Shown: positions 1 to 9,387 of the stretch, in pieces
Position numbering within the stretch: position 1 is the first letter of the stretch
How the letters are laid out: each line of letters starts with the position of its first letter
Assembly (NCBI GenBank): GCA_034659475.1
Contig: JAYEHK010000155.1
Coordinates: 7,321-71,320, forward strand
DNA from: JAYEHK01 sp034659475
GTDB lineage: Bacteria; Bacillota; Syntrophomonadia; Syntrophomonadales; Syntrophomonadaceae
Reading direction: 5' to 3'
Length of the DNA stretch: 64,000 nucleotides
Translations under genes and position numbers: made by a program
Notes under the pieces: model-generated
Told to the model about the DNA's origin: nothing
Database searches by the model: none
What the model saw: only the letters and a program-made list of their open reading frames with translations

Positions 1-3000
1 ATAGCTTGTTGTATCCTTATCGAAGCCTACCCCGACTCCAGATGCAGCCAATATTTGCAGGTCAGCGTTCATGGAATCCGCGGTCGCACTAAAATAGTGG
101 GCTTCCACATCCGCACCCAGCGTGTCAAACAGAAAGGTCTTACTGATTACTGCCTCACTGCCTAACGTGACCAGTCCCTCCGCCGTATTCGACAAGTATT
201 GGGTTCTGATGATATTGCCGCCCTTATCCAGCAGGTTTACGGCAACATTACCGTTGGTTACAGCTGCCATGGCAAGATTCTGCAGGATCAGCACTGCGGT
301 GGTTGCTGTAGCCGAATTCGACTGTTTCACGTCAACCTTAATGGCGTTTCCGCTGTTACGCTGCACCAGATTTTCACAAAGAATGGTGCTGAAATTGTTT
401 TCGCCTACAAACTCAGCCAGCTCTTTATCCGAGCTGTCTACAACCCACGCCTTGGCATACAGCGTGACTCCGTTGGCTGGTATTTCGTCTTTTCCTTTTC
501 CTAAAAGATATGCCTTGATATCAAAGCTTAGATTTGTGATATAGGCACCGTTGTCAATCAGCGATAATTCGCCAGGATCCGTAATGGTAACAATGGGAAC
601 CACTTGAGTCCCTGCAGTATAGGCAGAATTATCGTAAAATCCCAGTTTTACTGTTTTACCGCTGGTGTTTAGCTTATAGTCACTGCTGTTATACAACGTC
701 ACTGCAAACTCCCGTTGACCCTCCTGCTCCTTTACGGTACTAATCTTAGAAATGCCCACATCAGCTACCGCCAAAGGCAATGTTTCGCTGCCAGTCATAT
801 CTACAGTTGTACCACCAAAAGTGGCTGTACCGCTGTATGGTAAATCTGCAATGTTTTCAGGCACACTATAGTTTGCAAGCAGCGTGTTGCTTGTACCAGG
901 TAAAATCTTGAGATTATCAAAGGTTTTACTCTCCGTACCATATGCTATAGTAACGCTGGTAATTAAGTCTTTCCCCTGATTTTGCACGGTAAAAGCGATT
1001 GGCATGATAAAGCCTGCCATAATCTCGGTATAGTTGAAGTCTGCCGCTGTAATTTCTGCTTTATTCTGATAGGTTTCGGTTGCGGTAAACATCTTGCTTT
1101 CGGTCTTGGGCACCATAATTGTGGTGTCCCCACTGGTTATTGTGTCAAATTCATTTTTGCTTTCAGTCCCTAAGATAATAACCTTTACTTCGTCGGTTGC
1201 AGGATTTGATACATACGCATCAAAGCTGTCTATGACAGTTTTATCAGTTGTATCAGTTTTTCCAGGCATTTGAGCAACGTCAATAGCCGCTGATGTAAAG
1301 GTAAGTTGGTTGTCATCTACTGTTTCCTGCACAAATTTAATTGCCTTTAAGGAGTCGCTTCCAGTAGCAGCATCAGGTTCTACCCATAAGATGGAGAGGT
1401 TTTTGAAATCTTTATTCGCTGCGCTGGTGTTTACAAACTTGAAGTTGCCACCGATATTGTTCCCGCTTGACACGGAAGACAAGCTATCAATGAAATCTTC
1501 TTTAGGACTGCCGTCATTACCAAAAGTGGCTAGACGAATATCGGATTTTTCTCCATCAATTTTGTTCCAGGCAAGCATAAATCTTTCATTACCGCTAAAT
1601 TCAGCAACGGTTAGCTGGGGATTTTGATCCGCTGTGATATCGTTGGTCAAACGAACGTTATTTACGCTCTCGCCACTACTTCCAACAACCCCATACACTA
1701 CCTCGTAGCTACTGGCATCTCTTGTTCCGCTGGTATCAATGATGTAAGCAATGGCCGCAGTACCGTCAGCGGTCATCGCCGCTTTTAAGCCTACTACACT
1801 GCCATTTACACCGTTGTAAAGCGTCCTGGTTTCGTCTTCCGGACTCCACTGGCTGCCATCATAAATACGATAAACAATGGTGTCTTTGCCGCTGAAGTCA
1901 GTAGGATTGGAAGCATCCCCGGCATACACACTACGCCATACCGCAATCGCTCGGCTGCCATTTGTGGCAACCACCGGCGCCATATCTGGCGTGCTGTTGT
2001 TCGTCAGTCTTTCGGTTGTCCATGCGCTGCCCTTGTAAATACTCGCATAAACCTCGGTGTTGTTAATCATCATAGACATTTCGGGAGCTGTTAGTTCATC
2101 ACCAGCATTTTTGTCTATCTTATCAGTCAGACTTACCCATGCAGAGATCGCCTGACTATTGTTGCTGGCAAAGGACAGCTGGGAATCGCCAAAGCTTGCA
2201 GCATCTGTGTTAATCTTCCCTTTGTCAGCATAGCTGCCACTTTCCTTCACTGCATAGTTTGCGGTAGTATCCCAAACATCAGGACTGCCGTTATCGGATA
2301 AGTACACCATCATCGTGCCATCATCTGCAATGAGTGGGTTGGCGTAAGGATAGGCATTTGATTGTAGTGTGCTCGGTGCAAGATTGTTTGTATCCAGCGA
2401 CAATGCACTTATGGTTCCGCCCGGTGTACTCCAAACACGGGAATAATCGTTAAGATACGCTCGACTCTCCAGCGCAGGTGCCTCGGAAATAACAACCGAA
2501 TCTTGTCCCGTGGCTGCAGCATATGACTGTGCAGCCAGACTCATATTATCCATCGTTAGCATATCCCCGGTGGTCTCTTCCCAATAGACATTAATTTTGT
2601 CCCAGTTGCGATAGGTCCATTCTTTGTCAAAGCTTGCAGAGGCAAATGTTGCCTGATAGGAAATAAATAGTAATTTGGCAACAAACTTGATCCCAACCTG
2701 CCCTGCCAGGTTAAGCCTTGAACCTGATAAGGCTTTTTCGGTTTGGTTATAACCTGCTGCCTGATTTGCTATCTCGGTATCTAAATAATTGCGATTCAGG
2801 AACTGATTTTCATTTTCAAGCACTAATTGTCCAAAAACGCCTACCTTTAGCGCAATAACAGTATAATCAATACCCAGGCCGCCAAAAGCATAGATATATG
2901 CCTTAATTCTGAGGTTGGTTAAATAGTCTGTGACACTTTCTTGGTCTTCTTGCCAATAGTAATCAATGCAATCTTTTTCGTCAGAGTATTGAACAGAAAC

Positions 3001-6000
3001 CGGTTCATACAGCCTATGCGCATCAAATTCCAAACGCACGGCAGCACCCAGCTTAATTTCAAAGGTGCAAGGAACAGTCCCTACCCACTGTGTGTCAGTG
3101 TGGGAGAATTGATAGCTAATGCCGGCTCTGATCCCGCCCCCGATTGGACGTATTTCCCATTTTTCCGTTTCGAAATTATAGATAATTTTGCAGCTAAAGT
3201 ATCCGCCCACTTGATATTTGACCGAATTGCCGCTGCTATCATCAAGTATACTTTCAATGTCGTCTTTTAGACCGCTGGCAAGTTCACGTGACTTGGCAAA
3301 GCCAGCTTTGCCTGTCCCGTTGGTTTTCACCTCATCATCATCCAACATCATTGAAAAACTGTCTTCTTGGGGACCCATGTCCATTACATCGTCCCCGGGG
3401 TTGAGTTGCAATAACCCCTTAAACACTGTAGGATCTGCTGTGGGCGCCAGCATTAACGAAAAGTTGTCATTGCCAAACTGTATGCCGCTTGCAAAGTCGA
3501 GGGCACTTTGGGTGAAATTGTCTTCGGCCTCAAATGAAGTACCGGCTTTAATACTTCTCTGCATTTCTGCTTGGAAGTTGGCATTGACATCAGGGCTTGC
3601 TGATATATTTTCAACGGATAGCATATTACGAATCGAATACGCTTGCAAAGTAGAGTTATACAGTGACCCATCCTCATTAAATAACTTAACAGTAAGCTTG
3701 CCCCTGCCTTTCTTGTTAATCCAAATATTGCTTTCATCAATCATTATTTGGTGCTCGGTCAGCAGCATGGTAGCAAAAGGATACTTAAAGGTTTTGTAAT
3801 TTTGCCCGGCTAGTGCTGCACCCTTTTCGTTTAAGATTGAGATCGCTGCATTTGTGTCCTCTAAAGGTGTGCCCCACCAAAGTGCCTGGGTGTCAATTCT
3901 GATCTTTGGGGTTTGAGCATTGAGTCCAATGTTTCCGGTGGCATTTTTAATGCTTTCCAGGCGTCCGCTTTTCTTGTAGCGGTCTAAATGTTGCGTGCTG
4001 AAAAAAGGCTTATTCTGATCGACTGTTGGTTCAAGCGTTACTATGCTCTCACCAAAACGCAGCACATCTGCACCGGAAAGGTTACCCGAAAACTTGATAA
4101 TTTGGAGCTGATATTCATCATTCCCAAAGTGAAACTCAAACACATAGTCAATTTTATCTGTGGCATTTACGCTTGAAGCCAGGGTTTCGCCTGCTTCCGT
4201 GGACCAAAAGTTGTTAACATCAAACGCTTGCCTATAAAAACCTTTGGTCGGGGTGATTGTCATGGGTTTTTTCCAAGCGTCTTTATTATCGGAAATCTCA
4301 CTGCTTTCGCAATAATTTCCGTTTTTATATACGCCAGCACGGATCGTAACCGTACCGATGTAGGGAGTGCCGTCAGGATTTTTGAAGTTTAGGTCCAGCT
4401 GGGCGGCTTTCCGCAATACAAAGTTATTGATTGGATAAAGCTGTCCCTTGGAGCCGTCATTTTCACCTGATAGCAGATTGACTTTATAAATCGTTCCCAT
4501 ATAGATACTACCGTCAAAGATGCTTTTGAGCTGCACATTGCCTTTAATCCCGTTCGGCTCATAAATGGCAACCGCACCCTTGTCATCGCTATTCACGGTT
4601 TTCTCTATACCATCCCCATTGGTGTAAATAAATTCAGTTAAGGCGAGAGGCATCGCCTGGAACAGGTAGAGTTTGTCCGTTAAGGTTTTAACCTCTAACC
4701 CTAAGGTATCGGTCATTCTTGATAATTTATGGGTTGCATTAATGGTGGCTGTTCCATCCTTTAAGCCGGCCAGTATAAAGTTGGCATCCGGCATATAAGA
4801 TGGGAAATTATAATCTTCAATATTATTGTATCCGCCACCTTGAGAGTAGTTAATGTTGGCCACTTTGGAATCACTTGCTTGCCATTCAACCTGGTCAGTC
4901 ACCAGACCATAGGAATAGTCACCATAGTTAATGGAGAGCTTGTTGGTCAAAGAAATGTTTCTTTCCAAAGCGACGATATCGGCGCTGGTCATGCCTGCTA
5001 TGCGTCCTTCATTATCCATGGTAAAGGTCGAAGCGGGTTGTTTATCCACCCATATTTTCATGGCCTCCGCATCATAGACATGCAACACAAAGGAATCATA
5101 GCTGTAGGCTTCATCACCCGTGTTTTTGATTTTGGCAGTGACCGTATACACATCCTTTAATTTGCCGCTTACATCAGCAAAATTAAGGGTATAGCTTCCA
5201 CTTGCAGCCTGACTGGTGGTAACGGAAGCCCCGTTTTTAGCCACTGCAAACTCAAAATCACAGCCGCCTGTGGTGTCGTTTACGTTGGTTGACGCCCAAT
5301 TTACAGCGAGTGATTGTGCCGTATCCAACATATAATAGCTGGCCGGGCGTTCGATCTTAACACTGGCAGGAGGGGATGCAACGATAATATTCCCCACAGT
5401 TTCCACCTTTTCGCCAGAAACATAAGGATTTTGCGTGCTGATTTTAACGGTATAGGCGGGCTCCGTACCACTTGAAAGCTTGGTCAATTGCTCCCCAGGA
5501 ATGGTAAAGGAGTTGGCATTTACCGCTGTATTTGCCGTATAGCCTGGTGTTTTTTCTGCCAAAGCTGCTACGGTTGCGTAGTTGCCCTCATAAAGTTCGA
5601 CGCTAAAACTGGTATCTTTTTGGGGTTCATCCTGTTGGTTAATGTAGATTACATTGGTGCTCCACATCACTTGCACAGGCACACCCATTTTGGTCGTGAT
5701 CAACTTGCTCACGGATAGAGAGGGCTTACCCAGGTATACTTTAACAGTGAATTCTTCTGATGTCTTGATTACATCCTTGGTACCATCGTCCATGCCATTC
5801 ATTGCAACCAGGTTAAATGTAACCTTTCCAACCCCCACCGGCGTAATCTCACCAGAGGTGGCCGAAATCGTAGCAATATTCGAATTATTGGAAACCCACT
5901 TGAAATCTTCGGTTTCGTGAAAAGTGGCGTTTCCGCTGTATGTATAAGTCAGCTTGACGAATTGTTCATCCCCTATATTAAGCACCTTGGACGTAGGATG

Positions 6001-7245
6001 GTTAATTGTCATCTGATCTGCAGTAACAAGTATCAGCGGAGCTTTCGTAAATTCAACACTTTTATTTGCTTCCATAATCGGTCTAAATACCGTGGGCGCT
6101 TCATCGGTAGCCATATAAAAAAGCATTTTGTAATCCCCACTGGCAGGCAGGTCAAACTCTGCAGTCAGCTTGTCCACTGCATCTGTAATATAGAGGGGTA
6201 TTTTGGTTCTCCCATTGTCATAGGACGCATAAAGACGTTGGACCGTGAACTTATCTTCGACTTGATCAGTATAGCTGATAAGCCAATTATTTTGTTTTTC
6301 ACCAACGGTTAACGTTCCTTCCACGGCGTTTTTGTTTTGGAACAGATTGACTTCCAACTTGCCTTTGGTTTCGCCTGGCGAATAAGCCCCGGCTAAGGCA
6401 TTGCCCTCTGCATCTTGTAAAGTCATACCGGTCATACTGTCAATCTCATTATAGTTAAAGGTCGTAGCCAGGCGTTCAACGCCGCTTGGGAAAGTATATG
6501 CGCTAACTCTTTTATTGGATGTATCATAGGTATCCCCCGATATTCTGACCGACCAGAGGATTTCTGAAGCCTGGGGCGGAATATCATACAGGAATGTAAC
6601 TTTTGAGTGGGTAAGCGGTTTTGTGCTGTTATATACGCTTTTCGCGGTGTATTCTACGCCTTTATCGTCTTGCATGGTTAAGGTAAGCTCGGTCTTCTGC
6701 ACAATAGGCTCGCTGAAGGTAACAACGATCGGAACCTGCTCACCTGCTTTAAAGGTTTTATTCGGCGAGCTTATCTCTTTCACTGTAGGATATTCATCAT
6801 CTGAAACACGGGCATAAATGTCATAAGAGAAAGCGGAATCCGAAGTAAGATTGAACTGTCTGGTTGTACTAGGAGCTCTGAATGTCAGCCAAAGCGCATC
6901 TCCTTTACCAATGACTTGGCGATCTGGCTCCGATAAATTAAAGGGAACCACGGCGGGCGGCGTCTTCAGATCTATCGTAAGCGGTGTAAACGCACCGCTG
7001 GCATTTTTGGGAAATTGGTCTGTAAATTTGAACGTATCAGGATCATAATTGGTGCTCAGCGAATAGGTAGCTTTTATTGGTGCTGTAAAATTCAACTTCG
7101 TTGCCGCATTGTCAAGGAAAGCATTTCTTACAATTTCCGGCATCGTTAACTTCACACCCATGAGAAGCTCACCTTCACTTAGTCTATCACGGAACTCATA
7201 TGCGCCATAGTCTATCACCAGTCTAGTAGAACTAGGTGTTTTCAT
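1..7245 (-). CDS. Giant secreted Ig-like/beta-propeller surface protein, 3' end beyond window
   Basis: An uninterrupted minus-strand frame of 2,415 codons runs from an ATG at 7245 to the left edge without a stop, so the protein is larger still. The translation is rich in Thr, Ser, Asn and Asp and poor in Cys, as in exported surface proteins. Visible parts are BIG2-like segments near residues 450-480 and 800-840, FN3/Ig-like beta-rich stretches up to about residue 1,500, a repeated-sheet region with Asp-Gly and Ala-Trp motifs near 1,590-1,915 that resembles a beta-propeller, and a CARDB-like segment near 2,155-2,265. It has no signal peptide of its own. Its ATG overlaps the stop of the upstream signal-peptide ORF (TAATG), and the open frame continues upstream of this ATG, so the two are probably one gene broken by a frame change at 7259-7275. 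Ligand and function are unknown; adhesion or cell-surface display is inference from architecture. Confidence 0.8.
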   Translation of the reverse strand, partial: MKTPSSTRLVIDYGAYEFRDRLSEGELLMGVKLTMPEIVRNAFLDNAATKLNFTAPIKATYSLSTNYDPDTFKFTDQFPKNASGAFTPLTIDLKTPPAVVPFNLSEPDRQVIGKGDALWLTFRAPSTTRQFNLTSDSAFSYDIYARVSDDEYPTVKEISSPNKTFKAGEQVPIVVTFSEPIVQKTELTLTMQDDKGVEYTAKSVYNSTKPLTHSKVTFLYDIPPQASEILWSVRISGDTYDTSNKRVSAYTFPSGVERLATTFNYNEIDSMTGMTLQDAEGNALAGAYSPGETKGKLEVNLFQNKNAVEGTLTVGEKQNNWLISYTDQVEDKFTVQRLYASYDNGRTKIPLYITDAVDKLTAEFDLPASGDYKMLFYMATDEAPTVFRPIMEANKSVEFTKAPLILVTADQMTINHPTSKVLNIGDEQFVKLTYTYSGNATFHETEDFKWVSNNSNIATISATSGEITPVGVGKVTFNLVAMNGMDDGTKDVIKTSEEFTVKVYLGKPSLSVSKLITTKMGVPVQVMWSTNVIYINQQDEPQKDTSFSVELYEGNYATVAALAEKTPGYTANTAVNANSFTIPGEQLTKLSSGTEPAYTVKISTQNPYVSGEKVETVGNIIVASPPASVKIERPASYYMLDTAQSLAVNWASTNVNDTTGGCDFEFAVAKNGASVTTSQAASGSYTLNFADVSGKLKDVYTVTAKIKNTGDEAYSYDSFVLHVYDAEAMKIWVDKQPASTFTMDNEGRIAGMTSADIVALERNISLTNKLSINYGDYSYGLVTDQVEWQASDSKVANINYSQGGGYNNIEDYNFPSYMPDANFILAGLKDGTATINATHKLSRMTDTLGLEVKTLTDKLYLFQAMPLALTEFIYTNGDGIEKTVNSDDKGAVAIYEPNGIKGNVQLKSIFDGSIYMGTIYKVNLLSGENDGSKGQLYPINNFVLRKAAQLDLNFKNPDGTPYIGTVTIRAGVYKNGNYCESSEISDNKDAWKKPMTITPTKGFYRQAFDVNNFWSTEAGETLASSVNATDKIDYVFEFHFGNDEYQLQIIKFSGNLSGADVLRFGESIVTLEPTVDQNKPFFSTQHLDRYKKSGRLESIKNATGNIGLNAQTPKIRIDTQALWWGTPLEDTNAAISILNEKGAALAGQNYKTFKYPFATMLLTEHQIMIDESNIWINKKGRGKLTVKLFNEDGSLYNSTLQAYSIRNMLSVENISASPDVNANFQAEMQRSIKAGTSFEAEDNFTQSALDFASGIQFGNDNFSLMLAPTADPTVFKGLLQLNPGDDVMDMGPQEDSFSMMLDDDEVKTNGTGKAGFAKSRELASGLKDDIESILDDSSGNSVKYQVGGYFSCKIIYNFETEKWEIRPIGGGIRAGISYQFSHTDTQWVGTVPCTFEIKLGAAVRLEFDAHRLYEPVSVQYSDEKDCIDYYWQEDQESVTDYLTNLRIKAYIYAFGGLGIDYTVIALKVGVFGQLVLENENQFLNRNYLDTEIANQAAGYNQTEKALSGSRLNLAGQVGIKFVAKLLFISYQATFASASFDKEWTYRNWDKINVYWEETTGDMLTMDNMSLAAQSYAAATGQDSVVISEAPALESRAYLNDYSRVWSTPGGTISALSLDTNNLAPSTLQSNAYPYANPLIADDGTMMVYLSDNGSPDVWDTTANYAVKESGSYADKGKINTDAASFGDSQLSFASNNSQAISAWVSLTDKIDKNAGDELTAPEMSMMINNTEVYASIYKGSAWTTERLTNNSTPDMAPVVATNGSRAIAVWRSVYAGDASNPTDFSGKDTIVYRIYDGSQWSPEDETRTLYNGVNGSVVGLKAAMTADGTAAIAYIIDTSGTRDASSYEVVYGVVGSSGESVNNVRLTNDITADQNPQLTVAEFSGNERFMLAWNKIDGEKSDIRLATFGNDGSPKEDFIDSLSSVSSGNNIGGNFKFVNTSAANKDFKNLSILWVEPDAATGSDSLKAIKFVQETVDDNQLTFTSAAIDVAQMPGKTDTTDKTVIDSFDAYVSNPATDEVKVIILGTESKNEFDTITSGDTTIMVPKTESKMFTATETYQNKAEITAADFNYTEIMAGFIMPIAFTVQNQGKDLITSVTIAYGTESKTFDNLKILPGTSNTLLANYSVPENIADLPYSGTATFGGTTVDMTGSETLPLAVADVGISKISTVKEQEGQREFAVTLYNSSDYKLNTSGKTVKLGFYDNSAYTAGTQVVPIVTITDPGELSLIDNGAYITNLSFDIKAYLLGKGKDEIPANGVTLYAKAWVVDSSDKELAEFVGENNFSTILCENLVQRNSGNAIKVDVKQSNSATATTAVLILQNLAMAAVTNGNVAVNLLDKGGNIIRTQYLSNTAEGLVTLGSEAVISKTFLFDTLGADVEAHYFSATADSMNADLQILAASGVGVGFDKDTTSY

Positions 7246-8387
7246 TAATGGAAAAGGACCCGGCCCGGCCCGGCCACTGGATTGTAATATCGCTCTAATG
7301 CTTTTTCCAAAAATATTTCCCCATCAGCAGCCATACCGGGAAAGAGATTCGGTGCCGAGGAGCTATATAGGGTATAATCATAGGTTTTGCTCATGGTTAT
7401 GGGAATCAGTTGACTTGACTTTCCGTTGGAAAACAGACATCCGTTAAGGTCTTTCAGGCGCAAATAGCCTAAGGTAGCCGAACCATTCCAGCGTTCACTT
7501 TTCACATCGGGCAAATAAAAGCTTGCATATTTAGGAGAAGTCCCGGTCATGGTTATGGAGCCTAGTTCTTTAGAAGTCCCCAACATCCCCGGCAGATATT
7601 CCTGTGAAAAGGTAGCTTGGCTATTATATTGGCCCCCAGTTATATTATAAGTGATGGATACTTGGCCGTTATAGGCATTAGCAACAGCGCTGCAGTTCAC
7701 AACTGGAACGGGAGCAACCGCAGCAGCAGTATACATCGCTTGTGCAGGGGCAGCAGGTTCAAGGTTTATCCCCTCGGTCGTAAGCTGATGTTCTAGGCTC
7801 GAAAGCATTTTCACATGTTCATCCGTTATCTGTATATTATTCTTGAGGAAATTCTCCTCAACAAATTGCATGTACGTTTCAAAGTCGATTAACTTGGCGA
7901 TAAAGGCAAGGCTAACGGCTTGGTCGTCTACTTTGACCTCCCTGTCCAGATCAACATCGGGGGCATTCACAATGTCCCGCATTTGGTCCAGAGTATAAAG
8001 CTTGCCCTCCATCTCTATTTTATAGCTAAGACGGTTGCCTTTTTCGTCAATGATCCCCATCGAAATCATTGATTCGAACATAGCGTCGGCTTTATCAGCC
8101 CCGTACTCTTTAGAAAGTGCGGCAATAAGCTGCTCTTTTGCATCGGGATTATATGAATCCTCCACAAGTGATTTTGCGGCGATTTCAGGCTCTTCTTGGT
8201 CAGACAGTGGGATCGACTGCTCTCCTGCGTTGGGATTATATATCCCCTGCGTAGGTGAATTAGCAGCAATAGTCTGCTCACTTGTGTTTGGATCATATGG
8301 CTCCTGTGCAAATGCATTTAGCGGTAATGTAGAAAGCAACATAATACATACCAGCAGCATAGATATGAATTTTTTGAAATTTCTCAC
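7245..8387 (-). CDS. Signal-peptide-bearing N-terminal part of the giant surface protein
   Basis: This is a 380-residue ORF with a GTG start and GGAG nine bases upstream. Residues 1-28 form a clear signal peptide (basic start, hydrophobic core, cleavage near Ala-Phe-Ala). Three spaced copies of a short motif, Tyr-Asx-Pro-Asx-x-x-Glu-Gln-x-Ile, follow within residues 30-90. The rest has an acidic helical segment (about 90-200) and a beta-rich segment (about 225-360). It ends abruptly just after a Gly-Pro-Gly-Arg turn encoded by a CCCGG tandem repeat. Removing one 5-bp unit would join it in frame to the 2,415-codon ORF downstream, giving a single exported protein of roughly 2,800 or more residues. 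As it stands, the product would be a short secreted protein, and the downstream ORF would depend on translational coupling through TAATG. I do not recognise a named family. Confidence 0.75.
   Translation of the reverse strand: MRNFKKFISMLLVCIMLLSTLPLNAFAQEPYDPNTSEQTIAANSPTQGIYNPNAGEQSIPLSDQEEPEIAAKSLVEDSYNPDAKEQLIAALSKEYGADKADAMFESMISMGIIDEKGNRLSYKIEMEGKLYTLDQMRDIVNAPDVDLDREVKVDDQAVSLAFIAKLIDFETYMQFVEENFLKNNIQITDEHVKMLSSLEHQLTTEGINLEPAAPAQAMYTAAAVAPVPVVNCSAVANAYNGQVSITYNITGGQYNSQATFSQEYLPGMLGTSKELGSITMTGTSPKYASFYLPDVKSERWNGSATLGYLRLKDLNGCLFSNGKSSQLIPITMSKTYDYTLYSSSAPNLFPGMAADGEIFLEKALERYYNPVAGPGRVLFH
7259..7275. repeat. CCCGG tandem repeat (3.4 copies) at a reading-frame switch
   Basis: Seventeen bases made of three CCCGG units plus CC, inside coding sequence whose surroundings are much less GC-rich. 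It sits between the signal-peptide ORF and the giant ORF. Loss of one unit (5 bases) or gain of two (10 bases) brings both ORFs into one frame. Confidence 0.85.
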
Positions 8388-8643
8388 TTTAAGTTTCTCC
8401 TTTCGCTTATAATGAACGAATCCTTTGCTTTGGCTCTTACCCCGAAAGCGTCACCTCCAACTTTTCTCGGTCTATCGTTTATTTACTTGACCTAACAGAT
8501 CGCCAGTTTGTATTATGTTAATTTATAAATCTTGCCAAAACACAACATCTGCGTGAAATGCCGTTATTTTCGCTATGGAATGTAACATTAGCTGTTATAA
8601 TGGATAATGTGTGCAGAATGACATTAGGGTGATAGGTAACAGG

Positions 8644-9363
8644 ATGAAAATTGCTATTTGCGATGATGACAAGCAGGAGCTTTGGGAAATCATTCGGCTT
8701 GTGGAGGAATATTTTAGCGCTAGCCTGACGGATGAGAAAATAGAAGTGTGCAGATTTGAAAGCAGTTTAGCACTGAACAAACAGCTTGAAGGCGGCAAGC
8801 ATTTTGATGTTTTTCTTCTGGATGTCATTATGCCGACTATAAACGGCATTGCGCTTGCCGAAAAGATACGAAAAACAGATCAGGTTGCAAAAATAATTTT
8901 TTTGACTACATCGCCAGAATTTGCAGTGAAGTCTTATTCTGTAGATGCATTTCATTATTTATTAAAGCCCATTGAAAAAGTCAAACTCTTTTCTGTTTTA
9001 GAAAAAGCCTGCAGTGATATTTGCAGCGACCTACAGCAATATATCGCTGTAAAAACACAAAACAGTCTCACCAAGCTATTCTTCCGGGAACTAATCTATG
9101 TTGAGGTAATAGAAAAAACCGTATATTTTTATCAAAAAAGCGGGGTTACGATAAAAAGCAGCACTACGCTTTCTCAAGTTGAAGCTGTTTTACTAAAAGA
9201 TAAACGTTTCATCAAGCCTCATCGCTCCTATATCGTCAACCTGGACTACATCAAGGACCTATCACAGAAGGGCTTTACGACCACAAGCGACCTATTTATC
9301 CCTATAACAAGAAGTGCTTTCAAAGAAGTAAAACAGGTATATATCAAGCATTTATTTCATTAG
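8644..9363 (+). CDS. LytTR-family response regulator (AgrA/ComE-like)
   Basis: This is a cytoplasmic transcription regulator of about 239 residues. The N-terminal receiver domain begins Met-Lys-Ile-Ala-Ile-Cys-Asp-Asp-Asp (the acidic pocket), and the phosphoacceptor Asp lies in the segment Phe-Leu-Leu-Asp-Val-Ile-Met near residue 60. The invariant Thr and Lys positions follow (Thr-Thr-Ser, then Leu-Lys-Pro near residue 108). The C-terminal half is a LytTR DNA-binding domain, with the typical Phe-Ile-Lys-Pro-His-Arg-Ser-Tyr-Ile-Val-Asn segment. I chose the ATG at 8644 because the receiver domain starts exactly there; a GTG at 8611 would add 11 residues. It is followed 24 bases later by its probable sensor kinase. 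The pair is transcribed away from the giant surface-protein gene, which makes that gene a plausible target (inference). Confidence 0.9.
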   Translation: MKIAICDDDKQELWEIIRLVEEYFSASLTDEKIEVCRFESSLALNKQLEGGKHFDVFLLDVIMPTINGIALAEKIRKTDQVAKIIFLTTSPEFAVKSYSVDAFHYLLKPIEKVKLFSVLEKACSDICSDLQQYIAVKTQNSLTKLFFRELIYVEVIEKTVYFYQKSGVTIKSSTTLSQVEAVLLKDKRFIKPHRSYIVNLDYIKDLSQKGFTTTSDLFIPITRSAFKEVKQVYIKHLFH

Positions 9364-9387
9364 GAAGATTAATAAGAGGTAAAAAAC

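Noticed and set aside
7245..8387. Two independent genes coupled by TAATG
   Set aside because: Possible, but the long ORF stays open upstream of its ATG and joins the first ORF exactly when one CCCGG unit is removed, and the long part lacks a signal peptide, so a split single gene is the better explanation.
8388..8643. A riboswitch (for example cyclic-di-GMP) upstream of the surface protein
   Set aside because: The G-rich and CGAAAGCG pieces do not assemble into a known aptamer on reading; nothing supports it.
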